From positions 1 through 64,000 of the forward strand of contig NZ_CP110140.1 in NCBI RefSeq assembly GCF_025979885.1: a stretch of 64,000 bases of DNA, read 5' to 3'. The position numbers were made by a program, and so were the translations under genes. Positions 37,656 through 45,993 of this stretch are shown one piece after another. Each line of letters starts with the position of its first letter. The first letter of the stretch is position 1. Origin of the DNA: Hymenobacter sp. YIM 151500-1. Lineage in GTDB: Bacteria > Bacteroidota > Bacteroidia > Cytophagales > Hymenobacteraceae. Under the pieces are notes generated by a model. The model made no database searches, was not told where the DNA came from, and saw only the letters and a program-made list of their open reading frames with translations.

Positions 37656-37931
37656 TTAGTCCAGCAGCGGCTGCTCTGGGCGCATGGCCGCCGGCGGGCG
37701 GACAGCTGGTGCGTCGTTTGAAGCTTCGGCCTGGCCTGCGTAGAAGCTTTTTAGCTCGTCGGTGACACCCTGCAGCGTCAGCTCGCCCGCCACGTAGCGG
37801 GCGTACACCGCCTCAGCGGCCGGGCCGGGTACGGCCCCCTGGGCGACACTCCAGGCGCGGGCTTTGTCGATGAGTTCCTGCCGCTGGGCGGGGGTGGCTT
37901 CCCGCTCGGAAAAGGTGATGGGATGAGTCAT
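37656..37931 (-). CDS. VbhA-like antitoxin of the Fic protein
   Basis: 91 aa. The region from KARAWSVAQG to YVAGELTLQGVTDELK aligns with VbhA-family antitoxins, with the same spacing between the inhibitory position and the conserved xVxGEL helix. The inhibitory Glu of the family is Gln here (AQG in place of LEG). The 25-residue C-terminal tail is Ala/Pro-rich. Antitoxins of this type block ATP gamma-phosphate binding in the Fic active site. Confidence 0.65.
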   Translation of the reverse strand: MTHPITFSEREATPAQRQELIDKARAWSVAQGAVPGPAAEAVYARYVAGELTLQGVTDELKSFYAGQAEASNDAPAVRPPAAMRPEQPLLD

Positions 37932-38054
37932 CGGTTAGGGCTAGTGGTTCAGGTAAGACAACATATTTACCCCCTGAAAGGCTCCTCAAACCGGTAAGAA
38001 GCGCATTTCCGGGGCAGTATTGGCAACAAAAGGGAAAAAGACCAACTGGTGGCT

Positions 38055-38411
38055 TTACTGCTGAGCGGTCAGGAAATGGAGCTGGTCGCGAAACGTGGCC
38101 AGGGCCTCGGCATCCGGCAGCAGAAAGCACGGCGTCTTGCTGGCCAGCGGATAGTGCAGCAGCTCGGTGGGCACTGCTAGGCAACCCAGCAGCCGTTGGA
38201 GCAGGCGCGGTTCCTCGCGTTTGAGCTTGCCGTTTTTCAGGTTGATGATGTTGGGGTACGTAAGCTGATGCGCCGCGCAAAAAGGCTTCAAGCCACCGTT
38301 ACCCAGCATTTTCAACCGCCCCTGCGCGTAGCGAAGCGCTTCGGCGTAGGTCACGGTCAGCTGTAAGTCGGGGAAGGGCAGCGGGGCTACTACCGGGCAT
38401 TCAACTTCCAT
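38055..38411 (-). CDS. Putative HTH-like small protein
   Basis: 118 aa. The middle part (LKPFCAAHQLTYPNIINLKNGKLKREEPRLLQRLL) has the two-helix layout of an XRE-type DNA-binding domain, with no strong match. Located upstream of the Fic pair on the same strand, 123 nt before the antitoxin, so it might regulate it. Confidence 0.45.
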   Translation of the reverse strand: MEVECPVVAPLPFPDLQLTVTYAEALRYAQGRLKMLGNGGLKPFCAAHQLTYPNIINLKNGKLKREEPRLLQRLLGCLAVPTELLHYPLASKTPCFLLPDAEALATFRDQLHFLTAQQ

Positions 38412-38723
38412 GCGGTATCAGGATTAAGCGGGTCAGGGTAGGCACCGCAGTAGCTCGTGCAGCAACCAAACCCAACCGACGGTCTACAATTTCTGGTGCC
38501 TTCGCGACCAGGTGGACACTGCGAAGCTACCAACTGCGGGCAGGCCCGGGGCGAAAAAAGGACGAATGGTAAAAAGTTAGCCGCGAAATGCACCACGACT
38601 ACGCGAACGGTTCCGCATGCTCAGCTTCATAAGTAATAGCAGCTTGGTAAAAAAGGTTGATGAACTAATCCTAACTTGGTCGATTACCACACCTTTTGAT
38701 AGTGCTAAAGAACATAATATAGT
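38412..38723. other. Intergenic region at the right edge of the island
   Basis: 312 nt. No gene, hairpin or repeat that I can support. It becomes AT-rich from about 38620, and a TATAGT stretch lies just before the next gene. Confidence 0.3.
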
Positions 38724-39344
38724 ATGAGCTGGATAGAAGCTAAGCATAGAAGATCCGAAGAAAAAGCTCAAATGCTGCAGGAGTTGGAGATTAACAAAAT
38801 CCGCAAGCAGCGAGAAGATCTGTTTGCCATCGTTGATAAGTTGAGCTATGACAATTTTGGTATTTCAAGAGACGTAGTTGAGGTTTCTCATTGCTATCTG
38901 TCAGACGATACAGACTGCTCCGATTACGGTACCGACACATACCGTTTAGCTAAGCAAGTCAAGTTACAAGGCCGGGTCATGCAATTAGATACTATCAGCC
39001 CGACGCTCCTTCGTAAGCACGATTTATACACACATCTTGCAAACGCTCCCGCTTCTCACAGATTTCCAGCCGCATGTTCAGGGTCGGCAGTATTGCGAGA
39101 GTCATTGGGCCTAACGCGTGAATACAACTACAAGACTTGCATAATAGATGAGCTTTCTCATGTCTCTGTCACATTTAGTCATGGAAACGCACACTGTATA
39201 GACCTTGGAAAATCAGTAATGCCAGATGATGTTCAGCGTTACCTTACCAAACGCTTATCAATCATCAGTGAAAAAGACTTTTCCGATGTCAGGGTACTAT
39301 ATCTTATCCTACCTGAAGTAGTCACAGCAGCACCAAATTCTTAG
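38724..39344 (+). CDS. Hypothetical AT-rich protein
   Basis: 206 aa, not recognised. A charged N-terminal helix (EEKAQMLQELEINKIRKQRED) could form a coiled coil. The rest is mixed, with several Cys and His (SHCYLSDDTDCSDYG, SHVSVTFSHGNAHCIDLG). Base composition is much lower in GC than the backbone that follows, so it was probably acquired with the island. Possibly a standalone toxin or defence gene, but nothing shows it. Confidence 0.5.
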   Translation: MSWIEAKHRRSEEKAQMLQELEINKIRKQREDLFAIVDKLSYDNFGISRDVVEVSHCYLSDDTDCSDYGTDTYRLAKQVKLQGRVMQLDTISPTLLRKHDLYTHLANAPASHRFPAACSGSAVLRESLGLTREYNYKTCIIDELSHVSVTFSHGNAHCIDLGKSVMPDDVQRYLTKRLSIISEKDFSDVRVLYLILPEVVTAAPNS

Positions 39345-39356
39345 TTAAAAAGTAAC

Positions 39357-39689
39357 TCAATGCTGCTGCTTGGGGCGCCCCAGCTGCGGCGCCGGCACGG
39401 CCACGGGGTGCTGCATCTGGTAGTAGGCCAGCTCAAACACCGTGGGCAGGTCGAGGCGGGCGAGCACGGCTAGGCGCTGCAGTTCCTCCAGGGTAGCGGT
39501 TTCGGGCTTCTGCATCCGCAGAGCCAGAGTGCGCGGCACCACTTTCCAGGCTTCGGCTACCTCTTTGCGGGTACCCAGCGAGTGAATCAGCTCGGCCAGT
39601 GAGCTACAGGCAACGGGAGCAACGGGCAGCTGCTCGCGCTCCAACGGCTGCACATGCACGCTAGGAGGGGTTAACTTCAGAGTTTTCAT
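39357..39689 (-). CDS. Small XRE-like plasmid protein
   Basis: 110 aa. The core LAELIHSLGTRKEVAEAWKVVPRTLALRMQKPETATLEELQRLAVL resembles an XRE-type helix-turn-helix with short flanks. Backbone-type high GC. Possibly a regulator of plasmid genes. Confidence 0.45.
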   Translation of the reverse strand: MKTLKLTPPSVHVQPLEREQLPVAPVACSSLAELIHSLGTRKEVAEAWKVVPRTLALRMQKPETATLEELQRLAVLARLDLPTVFELAYYQMQHPVAVPAPQLGRPKQQH

Positions 39690-39793
39690 GCCGTAAAAAA
39701 AGGTTGCTAAATTGGCATTATTACGGCCCTGCGTAATTCATGACCAATTCGGCAGCGGCATACTAGCTCGCCCGTCAACTACGGCTGGCCCCG

Positions 39794-40084
39794 CTACAAT
39801 AACAGCAAGGCAAACTGCCCCCCTTGCTCTTCCCGAGTGCAGCGCAGGGCTTCCAGGGCGATAGGGCGGACAGCTCGGACCAGCTTTTCGAGCACGGCGA
39901 AATCGTCCGGCGTGTCAATCGCAAGTCCGAGCCGCGGGGCTACCTCGCAGGCCAGGCCCTCGCAGTTCAGGCTCTTGTCCAGCTGCTGCATCTGCGCTTC
40001 CACGTCGGTCACGGCGGCAATTAACCGACTGCGAAACCGGTTCCAGTCCGGATGGCACATAGTGGGGGCTTCGGCGGCTTTCAT
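39794..40084 (-). CDS. Hypothetical plasmid protein
   Basis: 96 aa from the ATG at 40084; a longer frame exists but overlaps the next upstream gene. Helical (WNRFRSRLIAAVTDVEAQMQQLDKSL), no recognised domain. It is 11 nt downstream of the next gene, so the two form an operon. Confidence 0.4.
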   Translation of the reverse strand: MKAAEAPTMCHPDWNRFRSRLIAAVTDVEAQMQQLDKSLNCEGLACEVAPRLGLAIDTPDDFAVLEKLVRAVRPIALEALRCTREEQGGQFALLLL

Positions 40085-40095
40085 GGGCTTGACCG

Positions 40096-40446
40096 TTACA
40101 GGTGGGTAGCGTAGCCGGTGACCGACGTAAACAGGCCCGTTAGGTCTTCGCCATATACCAGATCGAAGGTTTGCTTGCGGGTGATAACTGCCTCGCAATC
40201 GACGAGCTGCTGGTGGTAGAACTCGACCGTATAGGTATCGGTAGGCATGAGGGTAACCTTCAGCCTATTTACGCCCGCCTCGTTGCGGCGCAGGTTCATG
40301 CGCAACCAGGGGTTGGTGGGCGTGCGGCCGGCAGCCAGTAACTGGTCGGCTCCGGTCATGGCCAGAAATCGCCGGCCTCCTAACTGCAGCAGGATGATGT
40401 AGGCTTCTTCAACGATTTCAGGGCTATTGGAAGAGGGTTTGTCCAT
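40096..40446 (-). CDS. Hypothetical plasmid protein
   Basis: 116 aa of alternating strands (YIILLQLGGRRFLAMTGADQ, NRLKVTLMPTDTYTVEFYH). No domain recognised. Leads a leftward two-gene operon. Its ATG is 59 nt from a 25-bp box that is repeated at the same distance from the gene at 47606-47869. Confidence 0.5.
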   Translation of the reverse strand: MDKPSSNSPEIVEEAYIILLQLGGRRFLAMTGADQLLAAGRTPTNPWLRMNLRRNEAGVNRLKVTLMPTDTYTVEFYHQQLVDCEAVITRKQTFDLVYGEDLTGLFTSVTGYATHL

Positions 40447-40504
40447 GGCCGACAGGTATTTATGAATGGGCTGGCTTATGATTAATAAACAGAATCCGAA
40501 TTAA

Positions 40505-40529
40505 TAAAGTTGCTTTTTTAGCTTATTTA
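40505..40529. repeat. Backbone promoter-region box, copy 1
   Basis: Contains TGCTTTTTTAGCTTATTTA at 40511-40529. The 25-bp stretch 40505-40529 is identical to 47927-47951. Both lie 58-59 nt upstream of the first ATG of a leftward backbone operon, so it is probably a shared promoter or operator. Confidence 0.65.
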
Positions 40530-40740
40530 CAAGCGCTTTTATTGCATCTTAAAAGTGCCGCGCTCTTGTTTTCCCCCTTCGTTATTCGCTTATCAAAAGT
40601 GGTTTTTCCAGTGGCTTCGCTCTAAGCCGTGGCTCGGCCAGTCCTCTTGGAATGGCCATCAAAGGCAGTCGCTCAGTAGCAAGTGAACGGGCCTCGTGGG
40701 CACGGCTGGTGCCAGCGGAAGTAGCGGCCAGTTAGTTTCG
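40530..40740. other. Non-coding DNA left of the origin
   Basis: About 210 nt without a gene or repeat that I can support, between the backbone promoter box and the first iteron. Confidence 0.3.
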
Positions 40741-40748
40741 GGTTAGTG

Positions 40749-41115
40749 AAAAGGATAGAAATGGTAAGTCATTAGTTACCTCTCGTCCCAGGCTGCTGAG
40801 CAGGGACAAAATCTTTTTAGCTGCTACCCGTTGATCAAGCCGCAAAGGATAATTACTTGGCGTTGGGCCGCTTATGGGCAACGGGCTATGTACCCAGTTG
40901 GGACTGGTATGGTCAGCAAGGGAAAGGATAGGTTTTGTAAGTCAACTTTGAAGGAACAGCCTGCGTAGGTTGCCCTCCCCAAAGGCAAAAACAGCCTCCA
41001 GGTGCTGGAAATGCTTACCATTTCTATCCTTTAGCTGCTGGCTAGCACCTGCTGACTTACCATTTCTATCCTTTTGGCTGCATCGGTCATGTCAGCTTAT
41101 CATTTCTATCCTTTC
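40749..41115. repeat. Distal iteron-like repeats, two direct and three inverted
   Basis: The iteron core GGATAG followed by a TGGTAAG/TTGTAAG half recurs at 40753-40758 and 40926-40931 in the forward direction, and as CTATCC at 41024-41029, 41066-41071 and 41106-41111 in reverse. The reverse copies are 40-42 nt apart. They face the main array at 41501, so the origin looks bipartite. Confidence 0.75.
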
Positions 41116-41500
41116 GGGTCCAGAGCAGCTTCTAGTGATTTGCCAGTAGCGCGGGCAGCGGCTTGCAAACTTGGCAAAGCCTTACTCAATACAGCAGACT
41201 TTTAAGAAAGAATGTAGCTTGATAGAAAAGGGAATTGTAATCTTGTAAACCGCGATAAAGCCGTCCAAAAGGCCTATCGAGTAAATAAAAGTATATATTT
41301 TCTTGAAATAGTGCAAAACATTTTATGCCAATTTAGACTCCTTTTTTTGTTGCTTTTCTTGTCCCGCTCCAACGTTTTGTACCCACTAAAAGCCTATCGC
41401 TCGAACGTCATCAACAAATTTGTGAGTTTTTTTTATTTGTCAAGTATTTACTCTATTTGCAGGCGTCATAACTCATTGATTGTCCGTTTTTTATACCCCT
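41116..41500. other. AT-rich part of the plasmid origin
   Basis: The segment from about 41280 to 41500 is strongly AT-rich, with runs of T, beside the iteron array. This is the expected place for strand opening. A short open frame here (41311-41502) is not supported as a gene. Confidence 0.55.
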
Positions 41501-41640
41501 AAAAGGATAGCAATGGTAAGCCAAAGGATAGTTTTTGTAAGCGCAGGGGATAGCTTTTGTATGCAAAAGGATAGCAACGGTAAGCCAAAGGATAGGAATG
41601 GTAAGTGCAAGGGATAGCTTTTGTAAGCGAAAGGATAGAG
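41501..41640 (+). repeat. Array of seven direct iterons (replication origin)
   Basis: Seven copies of a unit like AAAGGATAGCAATGGTAAGC. The GGATAG cores start at 41505, 41526, 41548, 41569, 41590, 41612 and 41633, a period of 21-22 nt, or two helical turns. Two variants alternate in the second half (TGGTAAG and TTTTGTAAG). Located just upstream of the Rep gene, this is the Rep-binding site of an iteron-controlled plasmid. Confidence 0.92.
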
Positions 41641-41649
41641 CTTTAAGGA

Positions 41650-41675
41650 AGACTTACCTTAATGTCTGTAAGTCT
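41650..41675. promoter_or_regulatory. Rep operator: inverted iteron half-sites
   Basis: AGACTTAC (41650-41657) and GTAAGTCT (41668-41675) form a perfect inverted repeat around a 10-nt spacer. GTAAG is the second half of the iteron, so Rep dimers probably bind here and repress their own gene, as in pSC101-type and pPS10-type plasmids. Confidence 0.7.
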
Positions 41676-41677
41676 CT

Positions 41678-41685
41678 TATCTTTG
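41678..41685 (+). promoter_or_regulatory. -7 box of the rep promoter
   Basis: TATCTTTG matches TAnnTTTG, 2 nt after the inverted half-sites and 28 nt before the Rep start codon. Confidence 0.55.
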
Positions 41686-41713
41686 ACCGTACGCTCTATC
41701 TATCCCCACTAGC

Positions 41714-42655
41714 ATGAGTACTCCCGTCACCGCCAGCGCCCCCACCACGGGGGTAGAAATCCGGCAGCACAATGCCATTACCACCGCGCGCTACGAAATG
41801 AGCGCCGTCGAGATGGATATTGTCTTCTCCCTGCTCTCGGTGCTGCGCAAAGAGGACAAGCCGGGCACTATCTACCGCATCCGGGTAAAGGAATTGGAGC
41901 AGATGACGGGACGCTCCTGGAACTACCAGCGCCTGCTGGAAGCAACCTCTAACCTGCGCAGCCGCGAGTACGTGATTGAGGACAACAAGCATGTGCTGCA
42001 GGTGGGCTTGCTGGCCTCGGCGCTGTACGTGAAGGGGGAAGGCATCATCGAGCTGGAAATCTCGGAGCGTATGCGGCGCTACCTGATTGACCTGAAAAAC
42101 AACTTCACGTCCTATCGCCTGCAGTCGGTGTTCAGCTTGTCGAGCAAGTACGCCAAGCGCATCTACCAGATTGCTTCGCAGTGGAAGGATATCGGGGAAA
42201 CGAAAACCTTCACGCTGGACGAGTTTAAAATCATGCTCTCGCTCAAGGACCCCAAGGGCCACGAGCCGGAGCAATACGAGAAGATTTCGGCCCTGCAGAA
42301 GTACGTGCTCGACGTGGCCACTACCCAAATCAACGAGCACACCGACCTGCGCATCAACTACGAGCTGATTAAGAAAGGACGCTCCTTCCACAGCATCCGC
42401 TTCTTCGTCAACGGCCAGGTACCCCAGCAGCTGCCCATTCCCTTCGAGGACGGGGCCGAGGAAGAAAAGCAGCGCCGGGCCCTGCAGAACCTGGAAGAGC
42501 TGGAAATCCGGGACCCCAAGCTAGTGAGCCAGATCCTGGGGGATGCTAAGAAACTAAACGCCCTCTTCTCCTTCTGCTACAAGCACAAAACCGGCAAAGT
42601 GAAGGCCGATAAGAACCCGGGCGGCCTGTTTCTCAAGATGGTGGGCCTGCGCTAA
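41714..42655 (+). CDS. rep: Plasmid replication initiator, Rep_3 family
   Basis: 313 aa. The N-terminal winged helix starts with QHNAITTARYEMSAVEMDIVFSLLSVL, typical of Rep_3 (RepB/Pi/RepE-type) initiators. The second winged helix lies around residues 130-220 (RLQSVFSLSSKYAKRIYQIASQW, FTLDEFKIMLSL). It should bind the iterons at 41501-41640 as a monomer and the inverted half-sites as a dimer. The C-terminal 70 residues are charged and variable. Confidence 0.93.
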   Translation: MSTPVTASAPTTGVEIRQHNAITTARYEMSAVEMDIVFSLLSVLRKEDKPGTIYRIRVKELEQMTGRSWNYQRLLEATSNLRSREYVIEDNKHVLQVGLLASALYVKGEGIIELEISERMRRYLIDLKNNFTSYRLQSVFSLSSKYAKRIYQIASQWKDIGETKTFTLDEFKIMLSLKDPKGHEPEQYEKISALQKYVLDVATTQINEHTDLRINYELIKKGRSFHSIRFFVNGQVPQQLPIPFEDGAEEEKQRRALQNLEELEIRDPKLVSQILGDAKKLNALFSFCYKHKTGKVKADKNPGGLFLKMVGLR

Positions 42656-42656
42656 G

Positions 42657-43751
42657 CTACTGGACTCGGTGACTGTGGCTGTACCAGCGCCGACGGAACC
42701 AGAATGCCAGGTTGACCAGCGCAATCAGGGCGGGCACCTCGATGAGCGGTCCAACGACGCCAGCGAAAGCCTGGCCCGAGTTCAAGCCGAACACACCGAT
42801 GGCCACCGCTATGGCCAGTTCGAAGTTGTTGCCCGTGGCTGTGAAGGCGATGCTGGCATTTTCCGCGTAGTCAGCCCCCAAGTACTTGCCCACCACGAAG
42901 CTGAGCACGAACATGATGCCGAAGTACAGGGCCAGCGGCACGGCGATGCGCAGCACGTCGAGCGGCACCTGTACGATGGTTTCGCCCTTGAGGCTGAACA
43001 TGACCACGATGGTGAGCAGCAGCGCCACCAGAGTAATAGGGCTGATAGCTGGCAGGAAGACCTGCTCGTACCAGGCGTCGCCTTTCAACCGGCGCAGGAG
43101 GGTGCGCGAGAGAAAGCCCGCCGCGAATGGAACACCCAGGTAGATGAGCACGCTTTGGGCAATGTCGCCGATGCCGATGCTCACGGTGTAGCCTTTGAGT
43201 CCAAAGTAAGGTGGCAATATCGTAATGAACAGCCAGGCCAGCACCGAGTAAAACAGCACCTGGAAAAGGGAGTTCAGCGCCACCAGCCCGGCCGCGTACT
43301 CGCGCGAGCCATCAGCCAGGTCGTTCCACACCAGCACCATGGCAATGCAGCGGGCAATGCCGATAAGAATCAGACCCATCATGTACTCCGGCTTGTCAGG
43401 CAACAGCCAGATGGCCAGCAAAAACATGAGGAGCGGGCCCAGTATCCAGTTTAAAAACAGCGAGAGCCCGATAATGCGTGTGTTGCGGAATACCGCTGGC
43501 AGTTGCTCGTACTTGACTTTGGCCAGCGGCGGGTACATCATCAAAATCAGGCCAATGGCCAGCGGCATGTTCACCGCCCCCACCGAGAAGTAATTCACTA
43601 CCCGGTTGATGCCGGGCACGAAGTAGCCCAGGGCCACGCCCAGCGCCATGGCCAGGAATATCCACAGCGTCAGGCCCCGGTCCAGACCAGAGAGCTTCTT
43701 TTCGGCTAGCACGGCGGGAACTGGCGGGGCAGAAGGGTTCAGCGTCGTCAT
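42657..43751 (-). CDS. acr3: Arsenite efflux transporter, ACR3 family
   Basis: 364 aa with ten predicted membrane helices. Family landmarks are NMPLAIGLILMMYPPLAKV, the conserved Cys in GIARCIAMVLVWNDLADG (arsenite-binding Cys of ACR3) and AFTATGNNFELAIAVAIGVFG. It exports As(III). Start set at the ATG at 43751; the longer open frame upstream is antisense to the acetyltransferase. Last gene of the leftward ars operon, 13 nt after the acetyltransferase. Confidence 0.93.
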   Translation of the reverse strand: MTTLNPSAPPVPAVLAEKKLSGLDRGLTLWIFLAMALGVALGYFVPGINRVVNYFSVGAVNMPLAIGLILMMYPPLAKVKYEQLPAVFRNTRIIGLSLFLNWILGPLLMFLLAIWLLPDKPEYMMGLILIGIARCIAMVLVWNDLADGSREYAAGLVALNSLFQVLFYSVLAWLFITILPPYFGLKGYTVSIGIGDIAQSVLIYLGVPFAAGFLSRTLLRRLKGDAWYEQVFLPAISPITLVALLLTIVVMFSLKGETIVQVPLDVLRIAVPLALYFGIMFVLSFVVGKYLGADYAENASIAFTATGNNFELAIAVAIGVFGLNSGQAFAGVVGPLIEVPALIALVNLAFWFRRRWYSHSHRVQ

Positions 43752-43764
43752 CGTGTAGTAGTCG

Positions 43765-44259
43765 TTATGCAATCCCCACAGTCGGGCTGCGACGCTCCAG
43801 TTGCACCGTATTGCGCCATACGCCGTAGTGCCGGCCAATTCGCTCCCGGTAGCCAATGATGCGGAAGCCCGCCTGCGTGTGCAGGCCGATGCTGGCGCTG
43901 TTTTCCTCAAAGGTGCCTGCCTGCAGCGTCCAGATACCCTGGGCTTCCGACTCGGCAATAAGCGCCGCCAGCAATTGCCGGCCCACGCCCTGCCCCCGGG
44001 CGTCGGTGCCTATGTAAATGCTGCTTTCGGCCACCCCGCCGTACACGCAACGGCTCGACACGGGCGAGAGCGCCGCCCAGCCCAACACCACGCCCGTGTT
44101 GTCCACCGCCACCAAGCGGCTGTGGCTTAGGTGAGCGTTGTTCCAAGCTTCCCATTCCGGCGCCTGGGTTTCAAACGTAGCATTGCCGGTCGCCATGCCG
44201 GCTTCGTAAATGGCCTTCACCGCCGGCCAGTGGGCGTCCGTCATCGGGATAATCGTCAT
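43765..44259 (-). CDS. GNAT acetyltransferase, ArsN-like
   Basis: 164 aa. GNAT fold with the acetyl-CoA loop in TDARGQGVGRQLLAALI and the phosphinothricin-acetyltransferase-like opening GMATGNATFETQAPEWEAW. The C-terminal HTQAGFRIIGYRERIGRHYGVWRNTV is characteristic of the PAT/ArsN1 group, which N-acetylates phosphinothricin or arsinothricin. Position in an ars operon favours arsinothricin. Confidence 0.82.
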   Translation of the reverse strand: MTIIPMTDAHWPAVKAIYEAGMATGNATFETQAPEWEAWNNAHLSHSRLVAVDNTGVVLGWAALSPVSSRCVYGGVAESSIYIGTDARGQGVGRQLLAALIAESEAQGIWTLQAGTFEENSASIGLHTQAGFRIIGYRERIGRHYGVWRNTVQLERRSPTVGIA

Positions 44260-44270
44260 TACAGAAAGGG

Positions 44271-45044
44271 TTAGTAGGCCTTGCGCAGCATGTCCGCGTA
44301 TTCGTTGGGCAGCGGCGAGGCCTCCACCGCCCGCGCGGCTTTCTCCACGTCGTATGCCACGCGCACCAGCTCCGAGCGCACGCTGCCGGGGTCCGTCAGG
44401 GTGGTGTGCTCGTCCAGGTGCAGCAGTTGATAGGCCGCGCGCGGGTCGCCATCCTTGGGCTTGCCCACCGAACCGATGTTGAGCGCGTGCCGGTAGCGGG
44501 TCTGGCCTTCGTGCTCGTAAGCAAAGGTGCGGTGGTAGGGCTTGTGGGTGTGCCCAAACAGCAGGATGTCGGCGTTGGCTTCCTGCAACACCCGCAGGAA
44601 ACTGGCTTCGGGTCGGTCCTCGAACAGGTACTCGTTGATTTTGCGAGGCGAGCCGTGCACCATCAGCAAACTCAGCGTGCAGGGCTCTTCCTGAAAGTCC
44701 AGGCGCATGTGCTTGGGCAGGTAGCGCAGGTAGCGCCGTTCGTCGGCCCCGACGACCTGGTTGGTAAAGGCAATGCTTTGGGCGCCCAGGTCTTTTTCCG
44801 TATCCGTTTTGTAGGCACAACCGCAGTTCTCGCTGGCCAGGCCAATGCCCTGGTCGTAGTTGCCGGCCAGCGTGGGGATGCCCCGCCGGCGGACCTCATT
44901 GACCACTTCATTCGGCCAGGGGGCGTACCCCACTAAGTCACCCAGGCAGAAAATCATGTCGGGCCGGCGCTGCTCGATATTGGCCAGCACGGCTTCCAGG
45001 GCCGGTAAGTTGCCGTGCACGTCGGAGAAAAAGGCAATGGTCAT
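44271..45044 (-). CDS. Metallophosphoesterase of the ars operon
   Basis: 257 aa. Calcineurin-like motifs: FFSDVHGNLPALEA (Asp-x-His), CLGDLVGYAPWPNE (Gly-Asp), LAGNYDQ (Gly-Asn-x-Asp here as GNYDQ), MVHGSP and FGHTHKPYHR. A YfcE-like phosphodiesterase fold. Cys residues in NCGCAYK are not part of the metal site. It lies 12 nt from the acetyltransferase. Its role in arsenic resistance is not clear. Confidence 0.8.
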   Translation of the reverse strand: MTIAFFSDVHGNLPALEAVLANIEQRRPDMIFCLGDLVGYAPWPNEVVNEVRRRGIPTLAGNYDQGIGLASENCGCAYKTDTEKDLGAQSIAFTNQVVGADERRYLRYLPKHMRLDFQEEPCTLSLLMVHGSPRKINEYLFEDRPEASFLRVLQEANADILLFGHTHKPYHRTFAYEHEGQTRYRHALNIGSVGKPKDGDPRAAYQLLHLDEHTTLTDPGSVRSELVRVAYDVEKAARAVEASPLPNEYADMLRKAY

Positions 45045-45117
45045 GGAAGAGAGAAAAAAATGGGAAGAAGGGAACAGAGAAACGGCGCCGCCCGGGAGGG
45101 CTGCGCCGCTGAATCCG

Positions 45118-45576
45118 TTAGCAGCACCCGCCACCCGGCGTGCAACCGGCTACCTGCAGTTGGGGCAGGGCCAGGTCCTGGGCCGGAATGCCGCAGGCCT
45201 CCTGGGCCAGGCAGGCGGTGTGCTTAGGCGTGAGCACGAAATCGGTGCCATCGAAGGCCAGGCCGAACTTGCCGATGGTGGCTTGCTGGTATTCGACCTC
45301 GATGTCGAGGTCTTCGCGGCCGAGAATCTTTTCCGAGAGCTGCAGGATGTGCAGAAACTTCTGGGGTGCTAAGCGGTGGTCGTAGTCGCCGGCTTCCCAG
45401 AGCTGGAAGTTGGCTACGGTTTCGCGGCGCTCCACTCCGCCGCAGTCGATGAAATGCTTGCTCACGAGGCCCACTTCCGTCACGTGGAAGTGCGCCGGTA
45501 GGTAGGTGCCGTCGGGCAGGCGGAAATTCACGGCGTCGAGTCCGGCGAGGGACTGCTTCATGTCGGCGATGTTCAT
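45118..45576 (-). CDS. DUF6428 protein of the ars operon
   Basis: 152 aa from the ATG at 45576. DUF6428 proteins sit beside ArsR and arsenic genes in Bacteroidota. Visible: NFRLPDGTYLPAHFHVTEVGL, a His/Glu-rich motif, and a C-terminus with Cys at CLAQEACGIPA and CTPGGGCC, candidates for As(III) binding. Function unknown. Confidence 0.75.
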   Translation of the reverse strand: MNIADMKQSLAGLDAVNFRLPDGTYLPAHFHVTEVGLVSKHFIDCGGVERRETVANFQLWEAGDYDHRLAPQKFLHILQLSEKILGREDLDIEVEYQQATIGKFGLAFDGTDFVLTPKHTACLAQEACGIPAQDLALPQLQVAGCTPGGGCC

Positions 45577-45628
45577 GGGTACAGGGGTTGGGTTATGGGG
45601 TGAAGAAAAGGTGGTAGCAGCGGCGGAA

Positions 45629-45979
45629 TCAGCAGCTGCACGCATCCGCGGGCCCGCAGGCCGGGCTGGCAGTAGCTTCAATGAAGAAGGCAGTGAACTG
45701 CTGCTGCACCTGCTGTAGCAGCTCGGTGTTGAGGCAGTAGCACACGGTCAGCCCGTCGATTTCCCCGCGGATGAGGCCCAGGGCTTTGAGCTCCTGTAAG
45801 TGTTGCGAGACGGTGGTGCGCGAGAGCGGCAGCTCGGCGGCGATGTCGCCGGAGATGCACGTCTGCTTAGAGGCCAGCAGTTGAATGATGGCCACGCGGG
45901 CCGGGTGCGCCAACGCCTTCGCCACGCGGGCCAGTTGCTGTTGTTCTTCGGTAAAGGCGGCAGTTTTGGCGTAGGTCAT
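45629..45979 (-). CDS. arsR: ArsR-family arsenic repressor
   Basis: 116 aa winged-helix repressor: ALAHPARVAIIQLLASKQTC, then the recognition helix in LPLSRTTVSQHLQELKALGLI. As(III) is probably bound by Cys residues, candidates being Cys in KQTCISGDI and the C-terminal ACGPADACSC. It represses from the inverted repeat at 45994-46015 in its own promoter and is first in the leftward operon. Confidence 0.92.
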   Translation of the reverse strand: MTYAKTAAFTEEQQQLARVAKALAHPARVAIIQLLASKQTCISGDIAAELPLSRTTVSQHLQELKALGLIRGEIDGLTVCYCLNTELLQQVQQQFTAFFIEATASPACGPADACSC

Positions 45980-45993
45980 GGCAGGACGTGAAG

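Noticed and set aside
41311..41502. Short hydrophobic open frame in the origin region
   Set aside because: Lies in AT-rich origin DNA, low-complexity translation, no neighbour or start support.
40501..41720. CRISPR array at the repeated GGATAG units
   Set aside because: Repeats are about 20 nt and abut each other with no unique spacers; they are iterons.
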